The notes: generated by a model not told the origin, from the sequence alone. A DNA stretch of 64,000 bases from Glaciecola flavus (GCF_042646125.1 NZ_JBHRSW010000004.1:248001-312000); one strand, 5' to 3'. Positions 44,377-53,776 are shown, counted from the stretch's first letter. A program made the numbers and translations.

Positions 44377-45903
44377 TTGAGCTCAAAAAATAAGCGCATA
44401 GTAGTTCTTGGCGGTGGCACAGCTGGTTGGGTAAGCGCAGCAGTATTCTCTAAAGATTTAAAGCATTCAGATTATAATGTAACCATTGTCGAATCATCAG
44501 ATATATTACCTGTTGGAGTTGGCGAAGCTAGTATTCCCCCTATTTATTCACTAATTGAATATCTCGGACTAAATGACAGTGACCTGATCACCAAAGTTGA
44601 TGGTAGTCTAAAATACGGTATTCACTTTGAAAACTGGTCTAAACTTGGCGACCACTATATGCATGCTTTCGGAGAGTTAGGGACGCCCTTTAAAGATGTT
44701 TCATTTCTTGATTTTTGGATGGCAGCGGGAGAAAGTACTGGCGTGCATGGCATTACTCCCTTTTTTCCCACTGCAATAGCGGCATACAACAACAAATTCG
44801 CCCCCCCAGCACCACGTCCCAAAAATACACCAGAGTCAGCGTTTTACCCGCTTTGCAATCTTTCATATGCCTTGCATTTTGATGCTAAATTAATGGCTAA
44901 CTATCTTAAAGATTACTCGTTGGCCAACGGAGTTAAACATATTTCTGCAACAGTACAAAAAGTTGAGTTAACTAGTACAGGTGAAATAAAAAGCCTCCAT
45001 CTTGAAAGCGGGCAATCTGTAGAAGGTGATTTGTTTATTGATTGTTCTGGCGCTTCAGGTCGACTCATTCAACAAGAGTTGAAACGTGAAATCGAAGATT
45101 GGTCATCTTATTTACCCTGTGATAGAGCCATCGCAGTTCAAACTAAAAATTCTGAAACTGAGTTACCAAGCTACACTAAAGCTATCGCGATGAAGGCGGG
45201 TTGGCGTTGGCAAATTCCATTGCAGAGCCGAACGGGTAACGGTTATGTTTATTGCAGTAAATACATTTCAGATGATGCGGCAAGAGCTGAGCTTTTAAAT
45301 ACTCTGCCTGATGAACTGCTCACTGAACCCAGAATAATACCTTTTAAAACTGGTTGTTTAAAAGAACCTTGGTATAAAAATTGTGTTGCTATTGGCCTAT
45401 CAAGCGGATTTATGGAGCCAATGGAGTCTACCAGTATTCACTTAATTTACTACTATGCCATGTATTTGCGAGAAACAATCGAAAAAGGAAAGTGGAATGA
45501 CCAAGCGTTATTTAACAATACTTTTAGCTTTCAAACTGAACGAATACGTGACTTTCTCATAATGCATTATTACATTAACCAGCGGAATGACGAACCTTTC
45601 TGGTTAGACTGCCAAAACATGGCTATTCCCAACTCATTAGAAAAAAAACTAGACGAATTTAAAAAAACAGGAAAAATCAAAGTGCACTCCAGTGAATTGT
45701 TTAGTTTCGAGAGTTGGGTTCAAGTACTAATCGGCCAAAACTATTTGGAAAACTATGATCAGTTTTACAATGTCAATATCCCATGTGATGCTGCGAAACA
45801 GTTTTTCCAAAATGTATATATTGCTATACAAAATGAAGTAGACAAATTACCCAGTCACCGAAAGTTTTTAAGCGATCTGGCGAATAAGCAAACTTTGGAG
45901 TGA
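44377..45903 (+). CDS. Flavin-dependent tryptophan halogenase family protein
   Basis: A 508-residue FAD-dependent halogenase-like enzyme. It has the dinucleotide-binding GGGTAGW (12-18), the catalytic-lysine region GSLKYGIHFENW with lysine at residue 79 (the position of the catalytic Lys79 in PrnA), the family motif GWRWQIP (about 272-278), and the glutamate-containing FMEPMESTSIHL. These residues suggest an active enzyme that makes hypohalous acid and chlorinates or brominates a substrate. Homologues in marine gammaproteobacteria often accompany TonB receptors and act on unknown substrates, so free tryptophan is not assured. A partner flavin reductase is not in the window. It starts with TTG. 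Confidence 0.85.
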   Translation: MSSKNKRIVVLGGGTAGWVSAAVFSKDLKHSDYNVTIVESSDILPVGVGEASIPPIYSLIEYLGLNDSDLITKVDGSLKYGIHFENWSKLGDHYMHAFGELGTPFKDVSFLDFWMAAGESTGVHGITPFFPTAIAAYNNKFAPPAPRPKNTPESAFYPLCNLSYALHFDAKLMANYLKDYSLANGVKHISATVQKVELTSTGEIKSLHLESGQSVEGDLFIDCSGASGRLIQQELKREIEDWSSYLPCDRAIAVQTKNSETELPSYTKAIAMKAGWRWQIPLQSRTGNGYVYCSKYISDDAARAELLNTLPDELLTEPRIIPFKTGCLKEPWYKNCVAIGLSSGFMEPMESTSIHLIYYYAMYLRETIEKGKWNDQALFNNTFSFQTERIRDFLIMHYYINQRNDEPFWLDCQNMAIPNSLEKKLDEFKKTGKIKVHSSELFSFESWVQVLIGQNYLENYDQFYNVNIPCDAAKQFFQNVYIAIQNEVDKLPSHRKFLSDLANKQTLE

Positions 45904-45916
45904 ACTTGAATGCATA

Positions 45917-46165
45917 TTAGTCAAATTCCACTTCATCAAAATGTGGATTTTCCACCATCACCTTTATAGACGATATGTTATCCATGACGACGATGTCGGA
46001 AGAAGAGTCGTTTTCTAGGCGCAGACATTCTTGCTTTGAGGTATTTTTTTCTATGCCGCTGGCAAGGCCTTCAATGGTTTCACCATTCTTGAGACATATT
46101 TTTAGCGGAAAACGAAACATACAAGCAATTTCTATATAGTCATAGTGTTCGCATTTAATAGCCAT
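45917..46165 (-). CDS. rof: Rho-binding antiterminator (Rof/YaeO family)
   Basis: An 82-residue Sm-like protein that binds transcription terminator Rho and reduces termination. It begins MAIKCEHYDYIEIACMF, matching the C-x-x-Y-D-x-x-E-x-A-C pattern of Rof, followed by LKICLKNGETIEGLAS. Length equals E. coli Rof (about 84-86). It is a single gene, tail-to-tail with the halogenase gene (13 bp apart). The charged C-terminus (ENPHFDEVEFD) is more acidic than in E. coli. Confidence 0.85.
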   Translation of the reverse strand: MAIKCEHYDYIEIACMFRFPLKICLKNGETIEGLASGIEKNTSKQECLRLENDSSSDIVVMDNISSIKVMVENPHFDEVEFD

Positions 46166-46398
46166 AGTCGTTGAGTTCTTCTTTTAATAAACATCCTACA
46201 CTTTAGCATCAAGTTCATTTACCTCAACTACGAATACAAAATAGCTTAAATAAGAATAAGCTGAATTCAGAGTAAATTTAATTATTCCATTCAGAAGAAA
46301 AGATATTCGCCGATATAAACCTTGTTCAGTGCCTGTTTATGTTGTTTGCTATTTGTATCGAAGACAGCAGTCGCTCACATGTAAAGGAGCTAAGCTAA

Positions 46399-46851
46399 AT
46401 GAAAAAATATGTATCTCTATTACTGCTTGCCGTTATTTTTATCGTCGCCTGTGGGTCAGAAGACGAGAAAATACGGGCAGGTCGCTATGGTATGATGGGT
46501 GAAGAAACCCCACAATATGCTGCTATCATGTTTATGAATGCGGTTTATACTGAAGATACACTAGATAAAGCGGTAAAGCTGTCTACTGAGCGTTTTGGCA
46601 AAGTTCTCTCCGCCTACTACACACCTAAAACAGTGCAACGACAAGTATTCAATTTGCGTTTAGACGAGATGGAAGCGGAGCCAGTTTCAGGTGGTGCTTT
46701 ACTGCTTTCCGAAGCGCAAGACGAGGCTGAAATTGAAGTTAAAATAATCGGTTACTATCAAAACAACAAAGTAACCGAGCTTAAAACCTTGTCAATGATA
46801 AAAGTAAAAGGGAACTGGAAAGTCGCAAAAGTACGCAACACTGTCCCCTAG
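46399..46851 (+). CDS. Small lipoprotein of unknown function
   Basis: A 150-residue lipoprotein: signal peptide with lipobox IVAC near residue 18, then an acidic region GSEDEK. The mature part (AAIMFMNAVYTEDTLDKAV to the end MIKVKGNWKVAKVRN) looks like a small alpha+beta NTF2-like or DUF4878-type fold, common in periplasmic lipoproteins, but I do not recognise a specific family. AAAGGAG precedes the ATG by 11 bases. It is a single gene, convergent with the gamma-glutamyltransferase gene (13 bp apart). Confidence 0.75.
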   Translation: MKKYVSLLLLAVIFIVACGSEDEKIRAGRYGMMGEETPQYAAIMFMNAVYTEDTLDKAVKLSTERFGKVLSAYYTPKTVQRQVFNLRLDEMEAEPVSGGALLLSEAQDEAEIEVKIIGYYQNNKVTELKTLSMIKVKGNWKVAKVRNTVP

Positions 46852-46864
46852 TAGTTTTTTGCGC

Positions 46865-48601
46865 TTACTGACCTACTGCAACACCCTCGCGCCTTGGATC
46901 TGCGCCTCCTTTCAGTGTGCCATTGTCAACGTGAATTGCGTGAATACCACTATTTAAATCTACCAATCTAACCTCATGCCCTTTTGCTTCCAATGCAGGT
47001 TTTATAGCAGCTAAGGACGTACCTTTTTCTAGCGCCGTGTAGCCATTTCGATTACTTATTCTTGGCGCGCTAATCGCCTCTTGCACATCCATTTCAAACG
47101 CTAATACATTTACGATGGTTTGCGCCACGTAATTAATGATTCTGCTGCCGCCGGGAGAGCCCACAACCAAGTGAACCTTGTTGTCTTGATCAAAAACAAT
47201 GGTTGGCGACATACTGCTACGTGGGCGTTTTTTGGCCGCAACCGCATTCAAAACTTGCTTGCCATCTCTACTCGGCGACAACGCAAAGTCGGTAAGTTGA
47301 TTGTTTAGCATAAAACCACCCACCATTAAGCCCGATCCAAACATGAATTCAACGCTAGTTGTCATTGAGATAGCATTGCCAGCTTTATCTATGATACTGA
47401 TATGACTGGTACTGTTGAGTTCATATGCATCGTCTTGCGCATATGCAACATTTTGATAGGGCAGACCGGCTTCCGCCTCTTCCCACTTGTTTGACAATTG
47501 AACTTGCTTAGCTCTTTCGTTCAAGTAACGAGAGTTTACTAAAGGAACAGGGGAAATACCTAAAAAATCTAGATCAGCGATATATTCCTCTCTATCAGCA
47601 AACGCCAAAGCACTGGATTGTGCGAATAAGTGAGCAAACTCAGCACTTTGCGCGCCGTATTTATCGAGCCCCTTGTTTTCCAAGCCCTTTAATATTTGCA
47701 GTACGCTCACGCCACCAGAGCTGGGCGGTGCCATACCACAGACTTTATAAGTCATGTACTTGCCACATAAAGGACTTCTTTTGATCGCTTCATAATTGCT
47801 AAAATCTGAAAGTGTCAGCGAACCTGGGTTAATCTTAGCGGTGTTAACCGTATCCACGATTTGTTTGGCCAACTTGCCCGTGTAGAGGTAGTCCGCACCC
47901 TCTTTTGCTATCTGCCTGAGTGATTCAGCTAAAGCGGGATTTTTGCGTATAAACCCTGCTTTTAAGCTCTCACCACCGGGTTTGAAATAAGTGCTAGAAA
48001 GCGGAAACTCATTCAAGCCTGGGTGGTAGTCCAATGAAAGCAATCGCGCCAATCTTGGCGATACTTCAAACCCGTCATCAGCTTGCTTGATCGTATCGTC
48101 AAACAAGTCTTTCCACTCTAGAGTGCCATGTGCGTTGTGAGCCATCTCAAGTGCTTTCATAACACCCGGTACGCCAACAGATTTACCGCCAACCACGGCA
48201 TCTCGCCATGACATGGGTTTTCCGTCGACCATAAACATATCGGAAGTCGCTTTTTCTCCTGCGACTTCTCGACCGTCATAAGTAAAAAGACGTTTTTGCG
48301 TATTGTCCCAATACATAATAAAGGCGCCACCACCAATACCTGAGGATTGAGGCTCAACCAAGCTGAGCATAGCTTGCACGGCAATAGCCGCATCTATTGC
48401 GCTGCCACCGCGTTCAATAATATTTTTGCCCGCCCATGAAGCATATGGATTAGCCGCGACAACCATAAACTCCTTTGTACTTACTGAGGTTTTATTATCA
48501 AAGCCAGTTGCCGCTTCGGGTTCGCGGTCTTCTAAAACGACTTGTTGAGCAAATAAACATGGCGATAGAGCCAGTATAAAAACAGATAGGATTCTTTTCA
48601 T
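46865..48601 (-). CDS. ggt: Gamma-glutamyltransferase
   Basis: Periplasmic or extracellular enzyme that hydrolyses or transfers the gamma-glutamyl group of glutathione and related peptides. The 578-residue proenzyme has a signal peptide (ending LFAQQ), the large-subunit stretch GGSAIDAAIAVQAML and GIGGGAFIMYWD. The autoprocessing site STSHISIIDKAGNAISMTTS has the catalytic threonine starting the small subunit. GSPGGSRIINYV and PRISNRNG follow. Length equals the E. coli enzyme (580). It is divergent from the rhombosortase gene. Confidence 0.95.
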   Translation of the reverse strand: MKRILSVFILALSPCLFAQQVVLEDREPEAATGFDNKTSVSTKEFMVVAANPYASWAGKNIIERGGSAIDAAIAVQAMLSLVEPQSSGIGGGAFIMYWDNTQKRLFTYDGREVAGEKATSDMFMVDGKPMSWRDAVVGGKSVGVPGVMKALEMAHNAHGTLEWKDLFDDTIKQADDGFEVSPRLARLLSLDYHPGLNEFPLSSTYFKPGGESLKAGFIRKNPALAESLRQIAKEGADYLYTGKLAKQIVDTVNTAKINPGSLTLSDFSNYEAIKRSPLCGKYMTYKVCGMAPPSSGGVSVLQILKGLENKGLDKYGAQSAEFAHLFAQSSALAFADREEYIADLDFLGISPVPLVNSRYLNERAKQVQLSNKWEEAEAGLPYQNVAYAQDDAYELNSTSHISIIDKAGNAISMTTSVEFMFGSGLMVGGFMLNNQLTDFALSPSRDGKQVLNAVAAKKRPRSSMSPTIVFDQDNKVHLVVGSPGGSRIINYVAQTIVNVLAFEMDVQEAISAPRISNRNGYTALEKGTSLAAIKPALEAKGHEVRLVDLNSGIHAIHVDNGTLKGGADPRREGVAVGQ

Positions 48602-48737
48602 AATTAGTATTTACCTACAATATAATTAATCTGAGCGTTAAATAAGAAAAGCTTAGATAGATCAACGTGTCGTACATACACCACTTCGTTTTGTTTTTAA
48701 AGCGGTATAAATTTATAATACCTCGACTACCCTATGG

Positions 48738-49358
48738 ATGCCACGCTCAATTACGATTATAAAAATACACATGCGCGTACTGCTATTAAAAATTTGGCCA
48801 CTTTGTTTGATCGCTGGCGCTGCTGCCATTGGCGTGTATTTTGGCGAAACATTTATTCAACAATTTGCTTTTCACAAATCACTAGCCTTTCACTTTCCTT
48901 TTTATCAGCTTATTACAGGCCACCTAAGCCATGCAAATTTGAATCATTACTTGTTGAATATGGGTGGGCTCATTGCAATCGTTGCACTCTTTTACGAGTA
49001 CGTTAACGCCAAAAATCAATGTGTTTTATTTGTAGCTGGCACGCTTTCAATCAGTATTGCAATGTATTGGCTCTACCCCAAAGAAATATATGTCGGTCTT
49101 TCAGCTTACTTACATTTTTTATTTGCATGGGCGGTCATCCAAGATTTGCAAACAAAACGCATAAGTACCTACCTATTAATGAGCGGGTTGATTGCGAAGG
49201 TCGTTTACGAACTCGGTTTTTATCAACCCGGCAGCACTGAAGCACTTATCCAAATGGATGTCGCCACAGAAACGCATGCAATAGGTGCGTTCTGTGGTGC
49301 AGTCGCTGGCATAATTCACATTTGGATCCGCAGAAAAAAATCAGCGTCTAGCACCTAA
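48738..49358 (+). CDS. rrtA: Rhombosortase (rhomboid family intramembrane protease)
   Basis: An intramembrane serine protease that removes GlyGly-CTERM signals from exported proteins. The 206-residue protein has five to six membrane segments. Key motifs are the rhomboid GHLSHANLNHYLLNMGG (about 57-73, with the HxxxN oxyanion pattern), the catalytic serine in YVGLSAYLHFLFAW (about 117) and the catalytic histidine in THAIGAFCGAVAG (about 185). Size and spacing match rhombosortase rather than GlpG. Start is uncertain: ATG at 48738 or 48771 (MRVLLLK), neither with a clear ribosome binding site. It is divergent from ggt. The subtilase at 35518 is its predicted substrate. Confidence 0.88.
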   Translation: MPRSITIIKIHMRVLLLKIWPLCLIAGAAAIGVYFGETFIQQFAFHKSLAFHFPFYQLITGHLSHANLNHYLLNMGGLIAIVALFYEYVNAKNQCVLFVAGTLSISIAMYWLYPKEIYVGLSAYLHFLFAWAVIQDLQTKRISTYLLMSGLIAKVVYELGFYQPGSTEALIQMDVATETHAIGAFCGAVAGIIHIWIRRKKSASST

Positions 49359-49377
49359 GATTGCTAGAGCCTGTTTA

Positions 49378-51885
49378 TCACAAGTTTTCTTCAAACAACT
49401 TAAAAATTCTTCTGTATTCGTCTAACCATGAACTTGGCTGAACAAAACCATGAGGTTCTACAGGATAAATGGCCGTCTCAAAATTTTGTTTTTCTAATTC
49501 AATTAAACGTTGAACCAAACGTACAACATCAACAAAAAACACATTGTCATCAACCATGGGGGCGTTAATCAATAAAGGTTTACGCAAACCTTCGGCAAAA
49601 TAAATAGGCGAGCTTCGCTCGTATGCAATGGGATCTACCGAAGGCGTATTCAAAATATTCGATGTATAAGGGAAATTGTAGTGAGCCCAATCTGATACTG
49701 GGCGCAGTGCTGCACCAGCTTGATACAACTCAGGCTCTGTAAATAACGCCATAAACGTAAGAAATCCGCCATATGATCCACCGTATGTGCCTATCCTTTG
49801 TCTGTCTACATTTGCATGTTCAACTAGCCAATTAACGCCATCTACATTGTCTTCAATTTCTGGCTTTCCCATATGACGATAGATTGCGGTGCGCCACTCT
49901 CGTCCATAACCTGCGGATGCGCGATAGTCCATATCCAGTACAACATATCCCTTTGACACGAGTAAGCTATGAAACATAAATTCACGAAAATAATTTGACC
50001 AACCCATGTGTGCGTTTTGCAAATACCCTGCACCATGATTAAATACCACTGCTCTGCGCTTTTCTGCAGCGAGATTTTCAGGTGTATAGAGTCGAGCATA
50101 AATAGGCTCGTTTACGTGACTGGAAGGTATCGTAATAATGCTGGGCGTTACCCAATCTATGGATAAAAAGGCTTTGCTGACAGTAGATGTCAATTTCATC
50201 GGCTCTGCAATTTTGTCCTTGTCGAGTACAAGACTATACAACTCAGGCGGCATGGTAAGCTTACTGTGAGTCAACAGCATAGTGGACTCATCTGGACTAA
50301 TTTCGAAATCGCTCATCCCATTTAAATTTGTTAGCGCTTGGGTTTCACCTGTTACTGCATGAGTGCGATAAATTTCGTAGATCCCAGGGTGTTTTTTGTT
50401 TGCTTTGTAATAAAAATACGTATCATTTTTGTCGAGATAGACATCATCAACTACGTACTGTCCCTTTGTAAGCTGTGTCAAATCTCCATCAATGGGTTTG
50501 ATATAAAGTTGTGAATACCCCGAACTCTCACTCAACAAATACAGATTGAGCGAATCCTCAAACCAACCAAATTGGTTATAGCGATAATTAATCCATGCTT
50601 TATCATGCATGCGATGTTGTGTTGTTAGCTTATTAGACGCTGGGTTTAAGGTAACTATCCAGCGATCTTTGTTGTCCCACGCCTCGAGCATCAATGCGAC
50701 TTGCTTGCTTGAGTCATGCCACTTTATGGGCGTTTCAGTAGCGTACCAATCAAACAACAAACCAATGTCTCGCGGTAAACGATTGTCAACATAGTCCTTA
50801 CCGACTTTTTTCGCATTTTCTCTTTTTACATCAGCGAGCACATCGTCGTTGTAGCCGGGCAAAGATACATAAGAAATCTCATTTTTCTCGCCGCTGTTAA
50901 CATTGATTAAGTACAAATAGTGGGACTCTGGTTTAGCATCTGCCACACGTCTGCGGACTGATTTTGTTGCAATGCGGCCGTCTTCTTCTATGTAATCAGG
51001 CATGATATCCGTGTCTGCCCTCGTGCTCGTTGCTTCTCGCGTCGCCAGCACCACCCAATTTCCATCGGGAGACATACTCGCTAGTACGGTTTCGTGTTTT
51101 TTGTCCAAGTAAACAGGTGGAGGAAGTATCGTTCTATTTTCCGTCCACAAGGACTTTTCGTATGCCAGACGATCCCGCCTGTTTTTTCTCTGTACATTTT
51201 CATATTGAATAAGCCTTAACTGCTCTTGCATGATGTAGTCCTTGGCTGGCGCAAGAACTACCGGCTTGTCTTCAAACGACCATCGGATCATTTGATGCAA
51301 AAAGCCGGTTACAGCATTCACCGCATAAAAACTATTCCCAACCTGAAAAGACACGCTTTCACTGCCCATATATGCGATATTTGCAATGGGGTAAGCGTCG
51401 CGTGTTAACTGTATAACGCTTTGCGTATCTCGAAATTTTGCAAATATATTCCCTTCAAAAACCCAAGCAACAAACGACATGTCTTTGTCGTCGATATATT
51501 CATCGAAACTGTGCTCATGCAGTGAAGAAAGAGCGACTTTTTTACCATTTCCTTGCGCGACATCGGTGATATACAAGTCCTCAACAACAGAACCAAGACG
51601 CTTTCGCGTATAAGTAAATTGCTGCGTAAGCGGAGAAAACGATGGATTTTTTGGCTGCCGCCCTATCCAGTCTGGATCAGCCATAATTTGTTCTAGGCTC
51701 AGCTCTCCGTCTTTTGGATAGCTGCTTTGTGAACTGACGACTGATTGTACGTGACTGACTGCTTGCGCTTTGTTTGGTGCTTGCTCTGTCTCTGTACTCG
51801 AATTACTTTGTGAGCCTGCACAGGCGCATAAAAGCAAAGTGATGGTAAAACTACTCAGAAGTTTAGAAATTTTATTGTGATTCAT
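49378..51885 (-). CDS. S9 family (prolyl oligopeptidase/DPP-like) lipoprotein peptidase
   Basis: A serine exopeptidase that probably cleaves dipeptides from peptide N-termini. The 835-residue protein has a lipoprotein signal peptide with lipobox LLCAC near residue 20, then a beta-propeller (about 60-560; SPDGNWVVLATREA and FEISPDESTMLLTHS repeats). The alpha/beta-hydrolase domain follows, with GTYGGSYGGFL (nucleophile Ser), VDDNVFF (Asp) and EPHGF (His). It is tail-to-tail with the rhombosortase gene (19 bp apart). With ggt and the subtilase it fits a peptide-scavenging theme. Confidence 0.92.
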   Translation of the reverse strand: MNHNKISKLLSSFTITLLLCACAGSQSNSSTETEQAPNKAQAVSHVQSVVSSQSSYPKDGELSLEQIMADPDWIGRQPKNPSFSPLTQQFTYTRKRLGSVVEDLYITDVAQGNGKKVALSSLHEHSFDEYIDDKDMSFVAWVFEGNIFAKFRDTQSVIQLTRDAYPIANIAYMGSESVSFQVGNSFYAVNAVTGFLHQMIRWSFEDKPVVLAPAKDYIMQEQLRLIQYENVQRKNRRDRLAYEKSLWTENRTILPPPVYLDKKHETVLASMSPDGNWVVLATREATSTRADTDIMPDYIEEDGRIATKSVRRRVADAKPESHYLYLINVNSGEKNEISYVSLPGYNDDVLADVKRENAKKVGKDYVDNRLPRDIGLLFDWYATETPIKWHDSSKQVALMLEAWDNKDRWIVTLNPASNKLTTQHRMHDKAWINYRYNQFGWFEDSLNLYLLSESSGYSQLYIKPIDGDLTQLTKGQYVVDDVYLDKNDTYFYYKANKKHPGIYEIYRTHAVTGETQALTNLNGMSDFEISPDESTMLLTHSKLTMPPELYSLVLDKDKIAEPMKLTSTVSKAFLSIDWVTPSIITIPSSHVNEPIYARLYTPENLAAEKRRAVVFNHGAGYLQNAHMGWSNYFREFMFHSLLVSKGYVVLDMDYRASAGYGREWRTAIYRHMGKPEIEDNVDGVNWLVEHANVDRQRIGTYGGSYGGFLTFMALFTEPELYQAGAALRPVSDWAHYNFPYTSNILNTPSVDPIAYERSSPIYFAEGLRKPLLINAPMVDDNVFFVDVVRLVQRLIELEKQNFETAIYPVEPHGFVQPSSWLDEYRRIFKLFEENL

Positions 51886-51989
51886 GTATTTCGATTCGGG
51901 TTAGTGGACTGTTTAATATTACATCGAAATCTTATGTTCTGCTAAGTTCTTGACGCCTTTGGTCTCGTACTGCAGGCACTAAAACAGTA

Positions 51990-52080
51990 CAAATAAAAAG
52001 GCCCCGCTTTCACGGGGCCATCAACACACTCAACTAGGAACACACCCTGACCAATGAATAGGAAACATCAGTCAGTTGTA
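51990..52080 (-). ncRNA. Candidate small RNA ending in an intrinsic terminator
   Basis: On the minus strand a 10-bp hairpin (CTGACTGATG, 52075-52066, with CATTGGTCAG, 52056-52047) has a 9-nt loop. It contains two G-U pairs that would be mismatches on the plus strand. It is followed by a terminator: GGCCCCG, 6-nt loop, CGGGGCC, then TTTTTATTT (52019 down to about 51991). No gene on this strand ends nearby upstream, so the terminator needs another transcript. The 5' end and promoter were not determined. No known family was recognised. Confidence 0.45.
51991..52019 (-). terminator. Rho-independent terminator without an obvious gene
   Basis: GGCCCCG (52000-52006) pairs with CGGGGCC (52013-52019). 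On the minus strand the stem is followed by TTTTTATTT, a good intrinsic terminator. The nearest upstream minus-strand gene is more than 1.7 kb away, beyond the oppositely directed rimO, so it most likely ends a small RNA. Confidence 0.75.
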
Positions 52081-52327
52081 ATTATTAGTCTCTTTACATA
52101 GGGTTTGGTTCAATAAATTTTTAACTATTTTTAAAAAAATACGAAAACAAATATTAGCAATTGATTTATATGATATTTTTCTAACTTCTGTTATCTCGGC
52201 TCCGAATATCAATTGATATAAGCTTCCATTCACTCCTTGATGAACTGATCTGTTTTTTCCTTTATACTGCGCAGCCGCAATAACCCTTGTATTTAAGCTT
52301 GTATCTAACCTTGTAGGATAACTGACG

Positions 52328-53776
52328 ATGACTGTTGAAAAATTTACCCCAAAGCAAACAACAACATTGGATGCACCTTCACGTGTTTTACAAGAACAGA
52401 GTATCGCAGTCACCGAGTTAGACGCTAATCCGAACCATCAGCGCAGCAAGCATACCTCAGCAAAAATTGGCTTTGTTAGCCTAGGCTGCCCCAAAAACTT
52501 GGTCGATTCTGAGCGCATTTTGACGCAACTGCGCACTGAAGGTTACGATGTTGTGCCAACGTATCAAGATGCCGCCTTAGTTATTGTCAACACTTGCGGT
52601 TTTATTGATTCGGCTGTGCAAGAGTCATTGGACACAATCGGTGAAGCACTGGAAGAAAATGGCAAGGTAATTGTTACTGGTTGTTTGGGTGTGAAAGAAG
52701 ATGAAATTCGTGAAGTGCATCCAAATGTATTGGCGATAACAGGCCCTCACGCCTATGAAAATGTCGTGTCTTTGGTACACGAGCACTTACCCAAACCCGC
52801 TCATGATCCTTTTATGCACTTGGTCCCTGATCACGGCATCAAATTAACCCCTAAACACTATGCTTATCTAAAAATTTCAGAGGGATGTAACCACCGCTGT
52901 ACCTTCTGCATCATTCCATCGATGCGCGGTGATTTGGTCAGCCGACCGATTGGCGAAGTATTGGGTGAAGCACAAAGGCTGAAAGCAGCAGGGGTAAATG
53001 AGCTATTGGTAATATCCCAAGACACCAGTGCTTATGGTGTTGACGTTAAACATAAAACTGATTTTTGGGATGGAATGCCGGTTAAAACACACATGCAACA
53101 ACTGAGTGAAAAGCTCGGTGAAATGGATATGTGGGTGCGTCTGCATTATGTCTACCCCTATCCGCATGTCGACGACATCATCCCGCTAATGGCGGAAGGT
53201 AAAATCCTGCCCTACTTAGACATACCATTTCAACATGCTAGCAAGCGTATTTTACGATTAATGAAACGCCCCGGTAGCGCAGAGAGAACGGTCGAACGCA
53301 TAAAGAAATGGCGTGAAATATGCCCTGACTTGGTGATCCGTTCAACTTTTATTGTTGGCTTTCCGGGCGAGACTGAAGAAGAGTTCGAGGAGCTTTTACA
53401 ATTTTTACGAGAAGCACAACTCGATCGTGTCGGATGTTTTAAATACTCTCCTGTCGAAGGCGCAACGGCTAATGCATTGCCCGATCATATCAGTGACGAT
53501 GTCAAAGAAGCACGATTGCAACGATTTATGCAGGTACAATCAGAAATTAGCTACCAACGCTTGCAAGCAAAAATTGGCAACGAATACAATGTCGTAATTG
53601 ACGAGGTGACAAGCGAAGGTGCTGTAGCTCGAAGTTTTGGTGAAGCCCCTGAAATAGATGGCCTAATTCACATAAATGACTACTTTGAAGCCAGTCCTGG
53701 TGACCGCCTATGGGTAGAAATTATACACACAAACGAACACGACATGTGGGCTGTACCGAGCGAGCAACAAGACTAA
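52328..53776 (+). CDS. rimO: Ribosomal protein S12 methylthiotransferase RimO
   Basis: A radical SAM enzyme that adds a methylthio group to an aspartate of ribosomal protein S12. The 482-residue protein has the MTTase N-domain with three cluster cysteines (SLGCPKN, VNTCGF, TGCLGV), the radical SAM site CNHRCTFC near residues 187-194, and a C-terminal TRAM domain (about 410-475). Homologues start close to KIGFVSLGCPKN, which here is at residue 47, so the first 46 residues are an extra N-terminal extension or the true start is later. No internal ATG offers a better start. It is convergent with kdsB. Confidence 0.93.
   Translation: MTVEKFTPKQTTTLDAPSRVLQEQSIAVTELDANPNHQRSKHTSAKIGFVSLGCPKNLVDSERILTQLRTEGYDVVPTYQDAALVIVNTCGFIDSAVQESLDTIGEALEENGKVIVTGCLGVKEDEIREVHPNVLAITGPHAYENVVSLVHEHLPKPAHDPFMHLVPDHGIKLTPKHYAYLKISEGCNHRCTFCIIPSMRGDLVSRPIGEVLGEAQRLKAAGVNELLVISQDTSAYGVDVKHKTDFWDGMPVKTHMQQLSEKLGEMDMWVRLHYVYPYPHVDDIIPLMAEGKILPYLDIPFQHASKRILRLMKRPGSAERTVERIKKWREICPDLVIRSTFIVGFPGETEEEFEELLQFLREAQLDRVGCFKYSPVEGATANALPDHISDDVKEARLQRFMQVQSEISYQRLQAKIGNEYNVVIDEVTSEGAVARSFGEAPEIDGLIHINDYFEASPGDRLWVEIIHTNEHDMWAVPSEQQD

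Larger units (their letters stand above)
51886..52327. other. Intergenic region between the S9 peptidase and rimO genes
   Basis: A 442-bp gap between divergent genes. It contains the candidate small RNA with its terminator (51990-52080) and, beyond it, AT-rich sequence that must hold the rimO and S9 peptidase promoters. A weak minus-strand reading frame (52072-52413) runs through it but looks spurious. Confidence 0.65.

Noticed and set aside
46261..46270. 10-bp palindrome CTGAATTCAG upstream of the small lipoprotein
   Set aside because: Short palindromes of this size occur by chance in AT-rich DNA, and nothing else supports an operator.
52072..52413. 113-codon minus-strand frame across the rimO start
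   Set aside because: It begins inside rimO in antisense and runs through AT-rich intergenic DNA; no family resemblance. The structured RNA candidate downstream is a better explanation of the terminator.
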